Assembly (NCBI GenBank): GCA_002307095.1
Contig: DBTO01000096.1
Coordinates: 1-7,873 of the forward strand
Source: Sulfurospirillum sp. UBA1314
GTDB taxonomy: Bacteria > Campylobacterota > Campylobacteria > Campylobacterales > Sulfurospirillaceae
Length of the DNA stretch: 7,873 nucleotides
Reading direction: 5' to 3'
In this document: positions 1 to 7,016 of the stretch, one piece after another
How the letters are laid out: each line of letters starts with the position of its first letter
Numbering within the stretch: position 1 is the first letter of the stretch
Notes under the pieces: generated by a model
The model's input: only the letters and a program-made list of their open reading frames with translations
Told to the model about the DNA's origin: nothing
The model's database searches: none
Made by a program: the position numbers and the translations under genes

Positions 1-136
1 TATCAATGATCGTATCGACACCATCTCCTCTTCCAAAGAAGTAAACATCATCACCGTCTCCTCCAACTAATGTATCATTGCCCTCTTTTCCTTTGATGGT
101 ATCATTGGCTTCCGTGTAATGCAGATAATCATCTCC
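1..136 (-). repeat. RTX block 7, continuing past the window edge
   Basis: Residues 1876-1920: GDDYLHYTEANDTIKG, KEGNDTLVGGDGDDVYFFGRGDG and VDTIID at the edge. The closing motif DDVYFFGRGDGVDTIID normally leads into another HCBP-related unit, so the protein probably extends by at least one more unit plus the secretion signal. Confidence 0.93.
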
Positions 137-3100
137 TGATGTTACTGATTGCAAGGCAACGATATCATTTACATGTAAAGTTGTTCCATCGTTAAATGTA
201 AAGGTTTCGATGCGGTTATTGGCATTGAACCAATCTTTGAGAACAATCCTATCGGTTAGTTCATCAAAACTTTTCCCCTCTTCCTTTAACGCAACAATGA
301 GATCATCACTATTAGCTGATGCTTGAACGATAAGATCATCTGTGCTAATGCCTTCTCCAAAGCTCAGTGTGTCATTGCCTGATGTATCGATAATCGTATC
401 AGTTCCTCCATTTTTTGAGTAAAGATATGTGTCATCGCCAGTTCCACCTTTGAGTGTGTCATTCCCTGCTCCACCATCAATGGTATCATTGCCACCACTG
501 GTTTGAACCACATCATCGCCACTTTGCATGGAAAGTGTGACATCACTCGTACTATCCACAAGATGCACAGTGTCGGCATCTTCGGTTCCTTGAAGGTTAA
601 CTATATCATTTACATGTAAGATTGTTCCATCACTGAATGTAAAGGTTTCGATACGATTATTGGTACTAAACCAATCTTTAAGAACAATCCTATCCGTAAG
701 CTCATCGAAGCTTTTTCCATCTTCTTTTAACGCTACGATGAGATCATTGCTATCGCTTAATGTTTGGGCGATAAGGTCACTTGATGTAATGCCCGCTCCA
801 AAGCTCAGTGTATCGTTACCTCCATCTTGTTGAATGGTATAGTTAGGATTCCAATAATAAGGGGTATATCTAGAATCATCATAAACGGTATCTCTTCCAT
901 CGCCACGATTGAAGACATAGGGGTCATCGCCCGCTCCTCCTTGGAGGTTGTCAACACCTTTTCCTCCATTTATCGTATCATTGCCTGCGTCACCGTACAG
1001 GTTATCATCACCTTCATTGCCTAAAAGCGTATCGTTACCTGTTCCTCCATAAATAATATCATTTTTATCAGTACCCAAAATCATATCATTATTTGTCGTA
1101 CCGTATACTAAACCGTTTTGAAGCATCAGTGTAAAAATATCACTTTTACTATAAAGACTTCCATCCTCAAAACCAAAGCTATTAACACTATTACTTTGCG
1201 TATACCAATTTTGCAGTGTAACCACATCGCTTAGTTCTTCAAAGCTTTTTCCCTCTTCTTGTAACGCGACGATAAGGTCATTGCCATTTTTCTTAAAGAC
1301 TAAATCACTGGTAGCGATTCCTGTACCAAAACTAAGCGCATTTTCACCACTGGTGTCGATGATAGTATCTTTACCATCGCCTTTTCCAAAGATGTAGGTG
1401 TCGTTCCCCTCACCGCCTTGAAGCGTATCACTTTCGCTTCCACCTTCTAATGTATCGTTTCCAGCTTCACCGTAAAGGGCATCAGTACCAACACCTCCTT
1501 TAAGAACATCATTTCCGGCTCCACCTTTGAGCGTGTCATTACCATCTCCTCCATCTACAGTATCATTACCACCTAACGTTTGAGCGACATCATTACCAAG
1601 ACCTAAAGAGAGTTTAACATCACTTGTACTGTCTAGTAAATGCACAGTATCGGCATTTTCAGTGCCTTGTAGATTAACAACATCAGTGGCAGATAAAACC
1701 GTACCATCATTAAAGGTAAACGTGCTTATGCGACTGGCATCATTAAACCAATTGGTTAGAGTAAGTTTATTGGTGAGTTCTGAAAAGCTTTTACCCTCTT
1801 CTTTTAAAGCGATGACAAGATTATTACTATTTGATGAAGCTTGAACGATGATGTTATCCGCAGTAATGCCTTCGCCAAATAAAAGTCCTACATTATTGAG
1901 GCTTGACAACGTTAGAGAGCCGAAATTATTCTCAATTAAATAAACTTTTTGATTCCCTATAGTTTTAATATAATGTAAATCATTGAAATTAAATGTTCCC
2001 TCTTCTAGTTGAATGGTCTCAATAGCACCACTTCCAACACCATTTTTGATGGTAATTGAACCATTAACAACCGTTGCATCGCTCACATCGAGTATATCAA
2101 TGATGACATCATTGCCGCTCGTGCGGAAGTTTAGATCTGAGAGTACGATACCTCTTAGCGAAAGAACATCCGTCGTAGCGCCTATATTGCCACTATCTTG
2201 AATCGTATCGTATCCATCACCGTAGTTATAGACATAAGTACTGTTACGTCCTGTACCGATGAGGGTATCGTTTCCTTTGCCACCTTCTAAGATATCATGT
2301 CCGTAATTACTATCGGAAGTTGAACTGCCAGCGACAATATAGTCATTGCCTTCGCCGCCACGTAAAACATCGTTATTATCTCTACCGTAGATAACATCAT
2401 TTCCCGCACCACCGTCGATGACATCTTTACCGCTACTGCCATAAAGGGTATCGTTGCCATCTCCTCCGTAAAGGTATCCACCTGAACTGGTTGCGCTGAG
2501 TGTATCACTTCTGCTACTCCCTTCTTGTACATTGCCATATTGACCAACCACTTCCCCTAAAGCATTGATGCTGTAACTGATACCATTGGTACTAAGCGCT
2601 GTTTTAAAGGTTGTGTTTGAAAGTAAAGTGTTATCAAAGCTCTCTAACGTATCTAACCCATAACGGTTCACCATGGTTGAGAGCAGTAAAGTCGAAAGCG
2701 TATCGTTGGGTGTTGCAGAGAGAGTCGTTTGTAAGTGAGTGATGAGTTCTTCTTTGCTAAGGGATGAGCCGTACATCGCATCACTGAGGAACTCTATCAT
2801 TTGGGAATATTGAAGCTCTTTATAGGCTTCATTCATTGCGACACTGGCTTCGGTTCCTATAACATCGGATGTTGTGACACCATCAGCGACCATACTAAAG
2901 CTTTTTCCTGCAAAGGCTTCTAAGATGGCAACATCTCTGGCATAGGCATAGACTTCTTTGACATAAATAGGTGAAGCATTAGAGTAATTATGATTTAGGA
3001 CAGACTGTGTTCCTCTGGTGGCAGTTGCACTGATGGTATCAGCTCCCGTCCAACGTGCGACCATATCTTTAAACGCACTACTAAAGTTTGAAAAACTCAT

Positions 3101-5761
3101 GGAAGAGGCATTCTTTAGAAGGTTGGTGACTTTAGCTTCTAAGACAGTGTCATCATTCATAGCGTCCGTGAGGTCTTTGACTCTGCCACTGCCTTTGATG
3201 GTAGGAAGTATTGCTACGCTTTCTTTGATGGGTGTAGTGTAGTCATAGGTGATATCGGATTTGTTTTGGTAGAACCAGACATCATTGATGGTTTTTGTTT
3301 GTCCATTTTGAGCAAAAGTGGAGGTATCACTAATGGTATTGTAAGCTTCTGAGGTAGAGGTTGCTGTGGCATTTAGGTTGATGGAAGTGATGTTTAGTTC
3401 TGCGAGTGTTTTAAGTTCATCTTGCGTACTTATTCCATCGCTGTTAGCATCTATCCATACTTTAAGATGGCTATAGATGCTATCTTTTACGTCAATGACA
3501 TTATCATGATTGAGATCATATTGGCTTAGGGCTTCAAAGCCATCTTTAGCAGTGGTTCCATTGGCGAGTTTGGTGTTGTTTCCAAAGAGTTCAGTTCCGT
3601 TGGTGACTTTACCATCATTATTCAGATCTAGGGTTAAAAGTCCATCACTGCTTTCAGTCCATGATGTCCTTTCTTTAAAACCATCACCGTCCATATCGAA
3701 GTAGGTTTGAGTAGCGTATAAAGGCATAGATGTCATACCATCATTATCTAAGTCTAAAACCAAGGGAGAGGAGAAATCCTCTAAGGTGACACCCGTACCT
3801 GTATGGTGGGTAGCGATAGTTGTACCACCTGTTATTGAAGGTAAAATTGTTTCACTGGTGGTAACAGGGGTTTCTATCGTTAATGTAGCGCCGCTATCGG
3901 CTACAAATTGAAAGCCATTACTGGTTAAAAAATAGGTTCCGTGATCTTCTTGGGAATAGTAGTGTGTCTCACCAAGCTCCATACTCGCACCACTTAAAAG
4001 ATTTCCTTGGAAAATGACTCTTCCTTTCCCATCACTATCAATAACCGTATCGCCTGCATCAACGATATATGTATCATAGCCATCTCCCCCCATTAAGAGG
4101 TCATTACCTTCACCACCTTCTAGGGTATCATTGCCTTTACCACCTATTAAAGTATCATCTCCCTCTGCCCCTTCTAGGGTATTATCGTTTTCAGTGCCTT
4201 GAATAGAGTCTGCTTCTGGTGTTGTCATAAGATCTAAGATATTTTCTTCATCCAAACGAGTTCCATCTGCAAATTCAAAGTATTCGATTCGGTTTTCTTT
4301 GGTGTACCAGTTTTTAAGAGTGATACTATCACTTTGGCTACTATCTTTAAGAGTGACGATAAGGTCATTACCGTCATATTGTACTATCAAGTCATCTTTT
4401 GTGATATTTTTTCCAAATAGGAGAGTATCGTTTCCGCTTTTATCGTAAACAGTATCTAGAAAATCTCCTCTTTGAAAATAGTATATATCATTACCGCTTC
4501 CTCCATTTAAAATATCAATACCTTTACCACCTTCTAGGTAGTCATTGCCTTCGCCTCCATTTATGGCATCGTTACCATTACCACCATAGAGCCTATCATC
4601 ATTATTGGTATATTTAAAGTCGCTATCATCTCCATCAGTACCAAATTCAATGACTTTGTGATCGCCAACCATACCAAGAAATTTGATTCCATACTCTATC
4701 CCTGTTTTTTTGTCTATGATATATGTTTTTTCACTTCTTAAATATTCTCTGATATCTGCTTCAGGGTCATAAACCCCATCCGTCCAAGAAGAGTAGTGAG
4801 ATAGTTTATTTGTTGTTTTCCAGTTATTTAAATATAACAAGAATGCTCTATCACTAATATAGTTACTTGAATAATTCGCAGAATTATCGCTTGGTGCCGT
4901 AGCACTATCAATATAAAAAGATTGTAAATTATTGAGTGCGTACATCACCCGTCCGTCACTTTGTGCCATAGATACAAGTTCATCATTGTCACGGAAAAGA
5001 GAGTTGAGTTTTAAAATATCTGTATCGGAAAACTGTATATTTATAGAATCACTTCCGTAATTGTCAAAGTACATTATTTGATCTATCAGCTTTGAAGAGG
5101 TAGCTTGAGAAAGAGAAGTTTTTAGTAATTTATAACTATCCGTTTCTGTCTCGTATTGTAATATATACCCATTACGATCTGTAATTTGCCAATCACCTAT
5201 TACATTTTTATCTTTTAAAAAATCTCTTAGTTGATCTGGTATCAAAAGAGCGTCTTGGAGAGAATAGTTAACTTTTATCTCTGTTATAGTATCTTTATAG
5301 GTTCCAGTAATTTCATAATTCGGCCCTACTATGACATCATACTCTTTGCCCGCAAGTTCAGAGAGCAAACCGCTTACTTCATAACCTACTACAATTTTTC
5401 TGACACCGGTAAATCCGATACCGGCGAATCCACCAAAAAGATTAAACCCTACTCCGGCTATAGCTTTGATGATGGCTTTTACAGGTGGATCATCCGTCGT
5501 CGCAAAATCAATAATAGCAGATGCTGAAGCCGCTAATGCATTGCCAAAAATCGTAAACGTTATCTTATTAGCAAGTGTCAGATTTTTGAGATCCATCCCT
5601 CCATAATATGATATGAGGGCAGTGATCGCATTGACAGTGGATATAAAAGTTTTAGGAAGATCTTTCTCATCCAATCCAAACTCTTCTATCAGAGATTTCT
5701 TGACCTCTTGTTGTACTGCACTGCTTGCATCTGCCGTTGTTTGAATATTATCTGTTGCCAT
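1..5761 (-). CDS. Giant RTX calcium-binding protein, likely type I secreted (3' end outside window)
   Basis: The frame is open from ATG at 5761 to the window edge, giving 1920 codons and no stop. The start is fixed by AAGGAG six bases upstream and by overlap with the preceding gene. There is no signal peptide (it begins MATDNIQTTADASS), as expected for type I secretion, whose C-terminal signal would lie beyond position 1. Residues 1-380 form a non-repeat region with hydrophobic Gly-rich stretches. RTX nonapeptides (GGxGxDxLx type) occur at about 389-429, 522-567, 1095-1178, 1387-1458, 1554-1617, 1748-1781 and 1876-1920. HCBP-related units of about 64 residues alternate with them. An acidic EF-hand-like module spans 665-815 and a helical region about 838-1080. 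In this family calcium folds the repeats outside the cell. The biological role (toxin, bacteriocin, adhesin or S-layer-like) is not decided by the repeats. It is the last visible gene of the cluster and is coupled to the membrane protein upstream. Confidence 0.95.
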   Translation of the reverse strand, partial: MATDNIQTTADASSAVQQEVKKSLIEEFGLDEKDLPKTFISTVNAITALISYYGGMDLKNLTLANKITFTIFGNALAASASAIIDFATTDDPPVKAIIKAIAGVGFNLFGGFAGIGFTGVRKIVVGYEVSGLLSELAGKEYDVIVGPNYEITGTYKDTITEIKVNYSLQDALLIPDQLRDFLKDKNVIGDWQITDRNGYILQYETETDSYKLLKTSLSQATSSKLIDQIMYFDNYGSDSINIQFSDTDILKLNSLFRDNDELVSMAQSDGRVMYALNNLQSFYIDSATAPSDNSANYSSNYISDRAFLLYLNNWKTTNKLSHYSSWTDGVYDPEADIREYLRSEKTYIIDKKTGIEYGIKFLGMVGDHKVIEFGTDGDDSDFKYTNNDDRLYGGNGNDAINGGEGNDYLEGGKGIDILNGGSGNDIYYFQRGDFLDTVYDKSGNDTLLFGKNITKDDLIVQYDGNDLIVTLKDSSQSDSITLKNWYTKENRIEYFEFADGTRLDEENILDLMTTPEADSIQGTENDNTLEGAEGDDTLIGGKGNDTLEGGEGNDLLMGGDGYDTYIVDAGDTVIDSDGKGRVIFQGNLLSGASMELGETHYYSQEDHGTYFLTSNGFQFVADSGATLTIETPVTTSETILPSITGGTTIATHHTGTGVTLEDFSSPLVLDLDNDGMTSMPLYATQTYFDMDGDGFKERTSWTESSDGLLTLDLNNDGKVTNGTELFGNNTKLANGTTAKDGFEALSQYDLNHDNVIDVKDSIYSHLKVWIDANSDGISTQDELKTLAELNITSINLNATATSTSEAYNTISDTSTFAQNGQTKTINDVWFYQNKSDITYDYTTPIKESVAILPTIKGSGRVKDLTDAMNDDTVLEAKVTNLLKNASSMSFSNFSSAFKDMVARWTGADTISATATRGTQSVLNHNYSNASPIYVKEVYAYARDVAILEAFAGKSFSMVADGVTTSDVIGTEASVAMNEAYKELQYSQMIEFLSDAMYGSSLSKEELITHLQTTLSATPNDTLSTLLLSTMVNRYGLDTLESFDNTLLSNTTFKTALSTNGISYSINALGEVVGQYGNVQEGSSRSDTLSATSSGGYLYGGDGNDTLYGSSGKDVIDGGAGNDVIYGRDNNDVLRGGEGNDYIVAGSSTSDSNYGHDILEGGKGNDTLIGTGRNSTYVYNYGDGYDTIQDSGNIGATTDVLSLRGIVLSDLNFRTSGNDVIIDILDVSDATVVNGSITIKNGVGSGAIETIQLEEGTFNFNDLHYIKTIGNQKVYLIENNFGSLTLSSLNNVGLLFGEGITADNIIVQASSNSNNLVIALKEEGKSFSELTNKLTLTNWFNDASRISTFTFNDGTVLSATDVVNLQGTENADTVHLLDSTSDVKLSLGLGNDVAQTLGGNDTVDGGDGNDTLKGGAGNDVLKGGVGTDALYGEAGNDTLEGGSESDTLQGGEGNDTYIFGKGDGKDTIIDTSGENALSFGTGIATSDLVFKKNGNDLIVALQEEGKSFEELSDVVTLQNWYTQSNSVNSFGFEDGSLYSKSDIFTLMLQNGLVYGTTNNDMILGTDKNDIIYGGTGNDTLLGNEGDDNLYGDAGNDTINGGKGVDNLQGGAGDDPYVFNRGDGRDTVYDDSRYTPYYWNPNYTIQQDGGNDTLSFGAGITSSDLIAQTLSDSNDLIVALKEDGKSFDELTDRIVLKDWFSTNNRIETFTFSDGTILHVNDIVNLQGTEDADTVHLVDSTSDVTLSMQSGDDVVQTSGGNDTIDGGAGNDTLKGGTGDDTYLYSKNGGTDTIIDTSGNDTLSFGEGISTDDLIVQASANSDDLIVALKEEGKSFDELTDRIVLKDWFNANNRIETFTFNDGTTLHVNDIVALQSVTSGDDYLHYTEANDTIKGKEGNDTLVGGDGDDVYFFGRGDGVDTIID
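176..367 (-). repeat. HCBP-related unit 5
   Basis: Residues 1799-1862: LSFGEGISTDDLIVQ, DDLIVALKEEGKSFDELTD, RIVLKDWFNANNRIETFTF, NDGTTL. It is the closest match to the family pattern in this protein and the sister copy of unit 4. Confidence 0.93.
419..520 (-). repeat. RTX block 6
   Basis: Residues 1748-1781: GDDVVQTSGGNDTID, GGAGNDTLK, GGTGDDTYLY. It is preceded by the spacer NLQGTEDADTVHLVDSTSD, almost the same as the one after unit 2. Confidence 0.93.
617..808 (-). repeat. HCBP-related unit 4 (near-duplicate of unit 5)
   Basis: Residues 1652-1715: LSFGAGITSSDLIAQ, NDLIVALKEDGKSFDELTD, RIVLKDWFSTNNRIETFTF, SDGTIL. It is the same length as unit 5 (192 nt) and strongly similar at DNA level. 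The period between them is exactly 441 nt (147 codons). Confidence 0.92.
911..1102 (-). repeat. RTX block 5 with Asp-Pro in its closing motif
   Basis: Residues 1554-1617: GTTNNDMILGTDKNDIIY, GGTGNDTLL, GNEGDDNLY, GDAGNDTIN, GGKGVDNLQ and GGAGDDPYVF. In the closing motif, which reads DDTY or NDTY in the sister blocks, Thr is replaced by Pro1614. It is followed by a unique aromatic insertion (YTPYYWNPNY) before HCBP-related unit 4. Confidence 0.94.
1154..1336 (-). repeat. HCBP-related unit 3
   Basis: Residues 1476-1536: LSFGTGIATSDLVFKK, NDLIVALQEEGKSFEEL, VTLQNWYTQSNSVNSFGFEDGSL. It is slightly shorter than units 2, 4 and 5 and ends in a different linker (YSKSDIFTLMLQNGLVYG). Confidence 0.9.
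1388..1603 (-). repeat. RTX block 4
   Basis: Residues 1387-1458: GLGNDVAQTLGGNDTVD, then successive nonapeptides (GGDGNDTLK, GGAGNDVLK, GGVGTDALY, GEAGNDTLE, GGSESDTLQ) and the closing GGEGNDTYIF. GGSESDTLQ carries Ser-Glu-Ser where the canonical Gly would be, a weak repeat. Confidence 0.94.
1694..1885 (-). repeat. HCBP-related unit 2
   Basis: Residues 1293-1356: LLFGEGITADNIIVQ, NLVIALKEEGKSFSEL, TLTNWFNDASRI, STFTFNDGTVL. It is followed by the spacer NLQGTENADTVHLLDSTSD, which recurs almost unchanged after unit 4. Confidence 0.9.
2228..2479 (-). repeat. RTX block 3, interrupted
   Basis: Residues 1095-1178. Five nonapeptides (GGDGNDTLY to GGEGNDYIV) are followed by a roughly ten-residue Ser/Thr/Asn insertion (AGSSTSDSNYG). 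One further repeat (GGKGNDTLI) and the closing STYVYNYGDGYDTIQD complete it. A degenerate HCBP-like stretch (about 1195-1260, LSLRGIVLSDLNF ... IETIQLEEGTF) follows without the GKSF segment. Confidence 0.92.
2522..3250 (-). other. Helical inter-repeat region of the RTX protein
   Basis: Residues about 838-1080, largely helix-forming and free of RTX repeats. It begins with ESVAILPTIKGSGRVKDLT, followed by a pattern (xLxxAM...LL...F..MVARWTGAD) that I associate with the segment after the EF-hand-like module in other giant RTX proteins. It also contains an Ala/Glu-rich stretch (AYARDVAILEAFAGKS) and a Leu/Ser-rich stretch ending near FKTALSTNG. No enzymatic motif is visible. The function is unknown. 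Confidence 0.55.
3317..3769 (-). other. EF-hand-like module resembling the FrpC self-processing module
   Basis: Residues 665-815. Five acidic loops with EF-hand/dockerin-like spacing begin at D670 (DLDNDG), D689 (DMDGDG), D712 (DLNNDG), D749 (DLNHDN) and D771 (DANSDG). They come with the family hallmarks SSDGLLTLDLN, NGTELFGNNT, DGFEALSQYD, VWIDANSDG and LNITSINL. Modules of this type occur in FrpA/FrpC-like and many giant RTX proteins. In Neisseria FrpC the module cuts the Asp-Pro bond just before it in a calcium-dependent way. Here the equivalent junction appears to be Ser665-Pro666 (FSSPLVLDLD), so the scissile Asp is apparently absent. Calcium binding is likely and self-cleavage doubtful. 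The family match is from memory of the motif order. Confidence 0.7.
4061..4198 (-). repeat. RTX block 2
   Basis: Residues 522-567: GTENDNTLEGAEGDD, then GGKGNDTLE, GGEGNDLLM and GGDGYDTYIV. It is followed by a beta-rich linker (about 580-660) before the EF-hand-like module. Confidence 0.93.
4253..4423 (-). repeat. HCBP-related unit 1 (most diverged copy)
   Basis: Residues 447-503, from LLFGKNITKDDL to FADGTRL. It has the family order: xxFGxxIxxDDLxV, NDLIVxL, ITLKNWY, RIEYFEFADGT. It lacks the 'EEGKSFxEL' insertion present in units 2-5, so it is the shortest copy. Confidence 0.85.
4475..4597 (-). repeat. RTX block 1
   Basis: Residues 389-429 of the RTX protein: four consecutive nonapeptides of the GGxGxDxLx type (GGNGNDAIN, GGEGNDYLE, GGKGIDILN, GGSGNDIYY). 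The block ends in the aromatic YYF that usually closes an RTX block. These bind calcium in a parallel beta-roll. Confidence 0.95.
4625..5761 (-). other. N-terminal non-repeat region of the RTX protein, candidate effector/membrane-active domain
   Basis: Residues 1-379. After a polar first 35 residues comes an amphipathic/hydrophobic stretch (about 39-89, Ala/Ile/Phe/Thr rich). An acidic turn with DDPP (90-93) follows, then a Gly-rich hydrophobic stretch (96-120, motifs AGVGF and GGFAGIGF). Residues 128-379 look like a mixed, globular, Tyr/Asp/Ser-rich domain that I do not recognise. Gly-rich hydrophobic segments near the N-terminus are also seen in pore-forming RTX toxins, but those have longer and more numerous helices, so pore formation is only a possibility. 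I cannot see a catalytic motif. Confidence 0.5.
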
Positions 5762-7016
5762 CTTCTTCTCCTTGGTTTATTTGTTTTTCTAGTTTTCTAA
5801 TATGTTTTATATTTGGTCTGTCTCTATATAAACTTTCAAAGTTTTTGAAACTATTAATACTTTTTTCTTCACTCGTTATATACTCAAATGGTATTTTGCA
5901 AATATACTTGGCGATATAGTAAGCGTTATTCTGCGCTTCTATTTTAAAGTCATAGTTGCTTTTTTGCCTTTTTGAAAGAGAGTGAAAAGTGCTGTTAGGA
6001 GTCATATATGCCCAGTGAACATACTCTTTGTAGTATTTGACAAATTGTAAAAAAGTCTCGCTCGTACACGGATAAACATTGTTATTTCGTTCTTGCATAG
6101 AGTCTAAAGCACTATAACCCAATGTCGCACCCCAATAAAAAGAACCTTTTACACTTGGATGTTCTTCAAACGCTTGTGCAAGCTCTTTATCTTCTTGCAT
6201 AGCATCATGTGTCTTATCCAAAATATGAAGATACTTTACAAATTCATTTCTATTTTTTGGATTATTATAAACTTTGTCCAATTTATCTATAAAATAAGTA
6301 TTTTTTTTCCATTCAGAATGCAGATCGCCTCTATAAGGTATATACTCAATATAATATGGAGCCATTGAAGCGATGATCAGGTAACGGTCTATTTTATCAA
6401 ACTGTTTATCTGCCATCGATGTTTGATTTAGCGTATCCATAGCAGTGTATATCTCATCTAAAGTATCTAGAAGTTCAGGTTCCATAGAGCCTCCTGGATT
6501 TGTGAAGCTCAATCCTTTTTTTCTATCTTCTTCTACTAAAGGGGCGTACATCGTCTTTGCATAATCCACAAGACGAAACTTATAGTTCCATATTTGCCGC
6601 TCGCCATCTGTTTGAGGTATGTACACATACATCTTTTTTAGTATATAAGATTCAACGGTATCCAAAGGTTTTAAAACAGCATGGTTTGGGTAAACAAATA
6701 CCAATAAAAAAGCCTTGTGCCAGAACACATACTCTCCCGCTATAGCATACATTTTTGCTTCCTTGTACGCTCTGTCTCCAAAAACATATATCTTCGCTTC
6801 AGCGATATAAAACAAGGATGCAAAAACACTGTAGCCGATACTATAAAACTTCAAACCCTTTTTAAAAACAGCAGGTGATAGAAAAGAAGCCTCTTTTTTA
6901 AAAATCAAGAGCATAAGTTTTATGATTCCAAGTAAAACTACCAAAACAAGCAGTAAAGCTGTAGCACCTAAAACTACAAGCCCTAAATATAAAAAAAAGG
7001 ATTCGAGATACGCCAT
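5748..7016 (-). CDS. Unrecognised membrane-anchored protein coupled to the RTX gene
   Basis: 422 residues from ATG 7016. A GTG at 7019 is possible, but ATG 7016 has AAAAAGG seven bases upstream. Residues 7-39 are one very hydrophobic Leu/Val-rich helix, followed by K40-K41. A second hydrophobic segment lies at about 57-72 and a weaker one at 97-109 (VFWHKAFLLVFVY). The remaining 310 residues are soluble-looking, Lys/Tyr/Glu-rich and mostly helical, with a basic C-terminus. By the positive-inside rule the KK loop is cytoplasmic. If only two helices span the membrane, the large domain would face the periplasm. I see no catalytic motif, lipobox or known transporter signature, and I do not recognise the family. 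The stop overlaps the RTX start by 14 nt, so the two are one operon. Its job is probably tied to the RTX protein: immunity, export accessory or surface retention. It is more AT-rich and lysine-rich than the radical SAM gene. Confidence 0.9.
   Translation of the reverse strand: MAYLESFFLYLGLVVLGATALLLVLVVLLGIIKLMLLIFKKEASFLSPAVFKKGLKFYSIGYSVFASLFYIAEAKIYVFGDRAYKEAKMYAIAGEYVFWHKAFLLVFVYPNHAVLKPLDTVESYILKKMYVYIPQTDGERQIWNYKFRLVDYAKTMYAPLVEEDRKKGLSFTNPGGSMEPELLDTLDEIYTAMDTLNQTSMADKQFDKIDRYLIIASMAPYYIEYIPYRGDLHSEWKKNTYFIDKLDKVYNNPKNRNEFVKYLHILDKTHDAMQEDKELAQAFEEHPSVKGSFYWGATLGYSALDSMQERNNNVYPCTSETFLQFVKYYKEYVHWAYMTPNSTFHSLSKRQKSNYDFKIEAQNNAYYIAKYICKIPFEYITSEEKSINSFKNFESLYRDRPNIKHIRKLEKQINQGEEDGNR
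5768..5773 (-). promoter_or_regulatory. Ribosome binding site of the RTX gene
   Basis: AAGGAG lies six bases (AAGAAG) before ATG 5761 and inside the last codons of the upstream membrane-protein gene. It decides the RTX start and allows translational coupling. Confidence 0.85.

Noticed and set aside
168..179. TTTACATGTAAA inside the RTX gene (also TTACATGTAA near 610) as further operator copies
   Set aside because: Both encode the conserved LHVNDI of duplicated HCBP units, so coding constraint and duplication explain them.
1..2500. CRISPR-like impression from recurring 'tatcattgcc' and 'ccacctt' strings
   Set aside because: The periodicity is 27 nt or multiples (nonapeptide codons), copies are imperfect and in one open frame, and there are no constant repeats with unique spacers.
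364..2547. Minus-strand ORFs of 71 and 86 codons with repeated Met, Thr and His
   Set aside because: They are out-of-frame readings of GGxGxDxL repeat DNA inside the RTX gene.
1..5761. Frameshift or internal stop in the long RTX frame
   Set aside because: Reading codons from 5761 to 1 gave no stop, and the repeat motifs stay in phase at every position checked.
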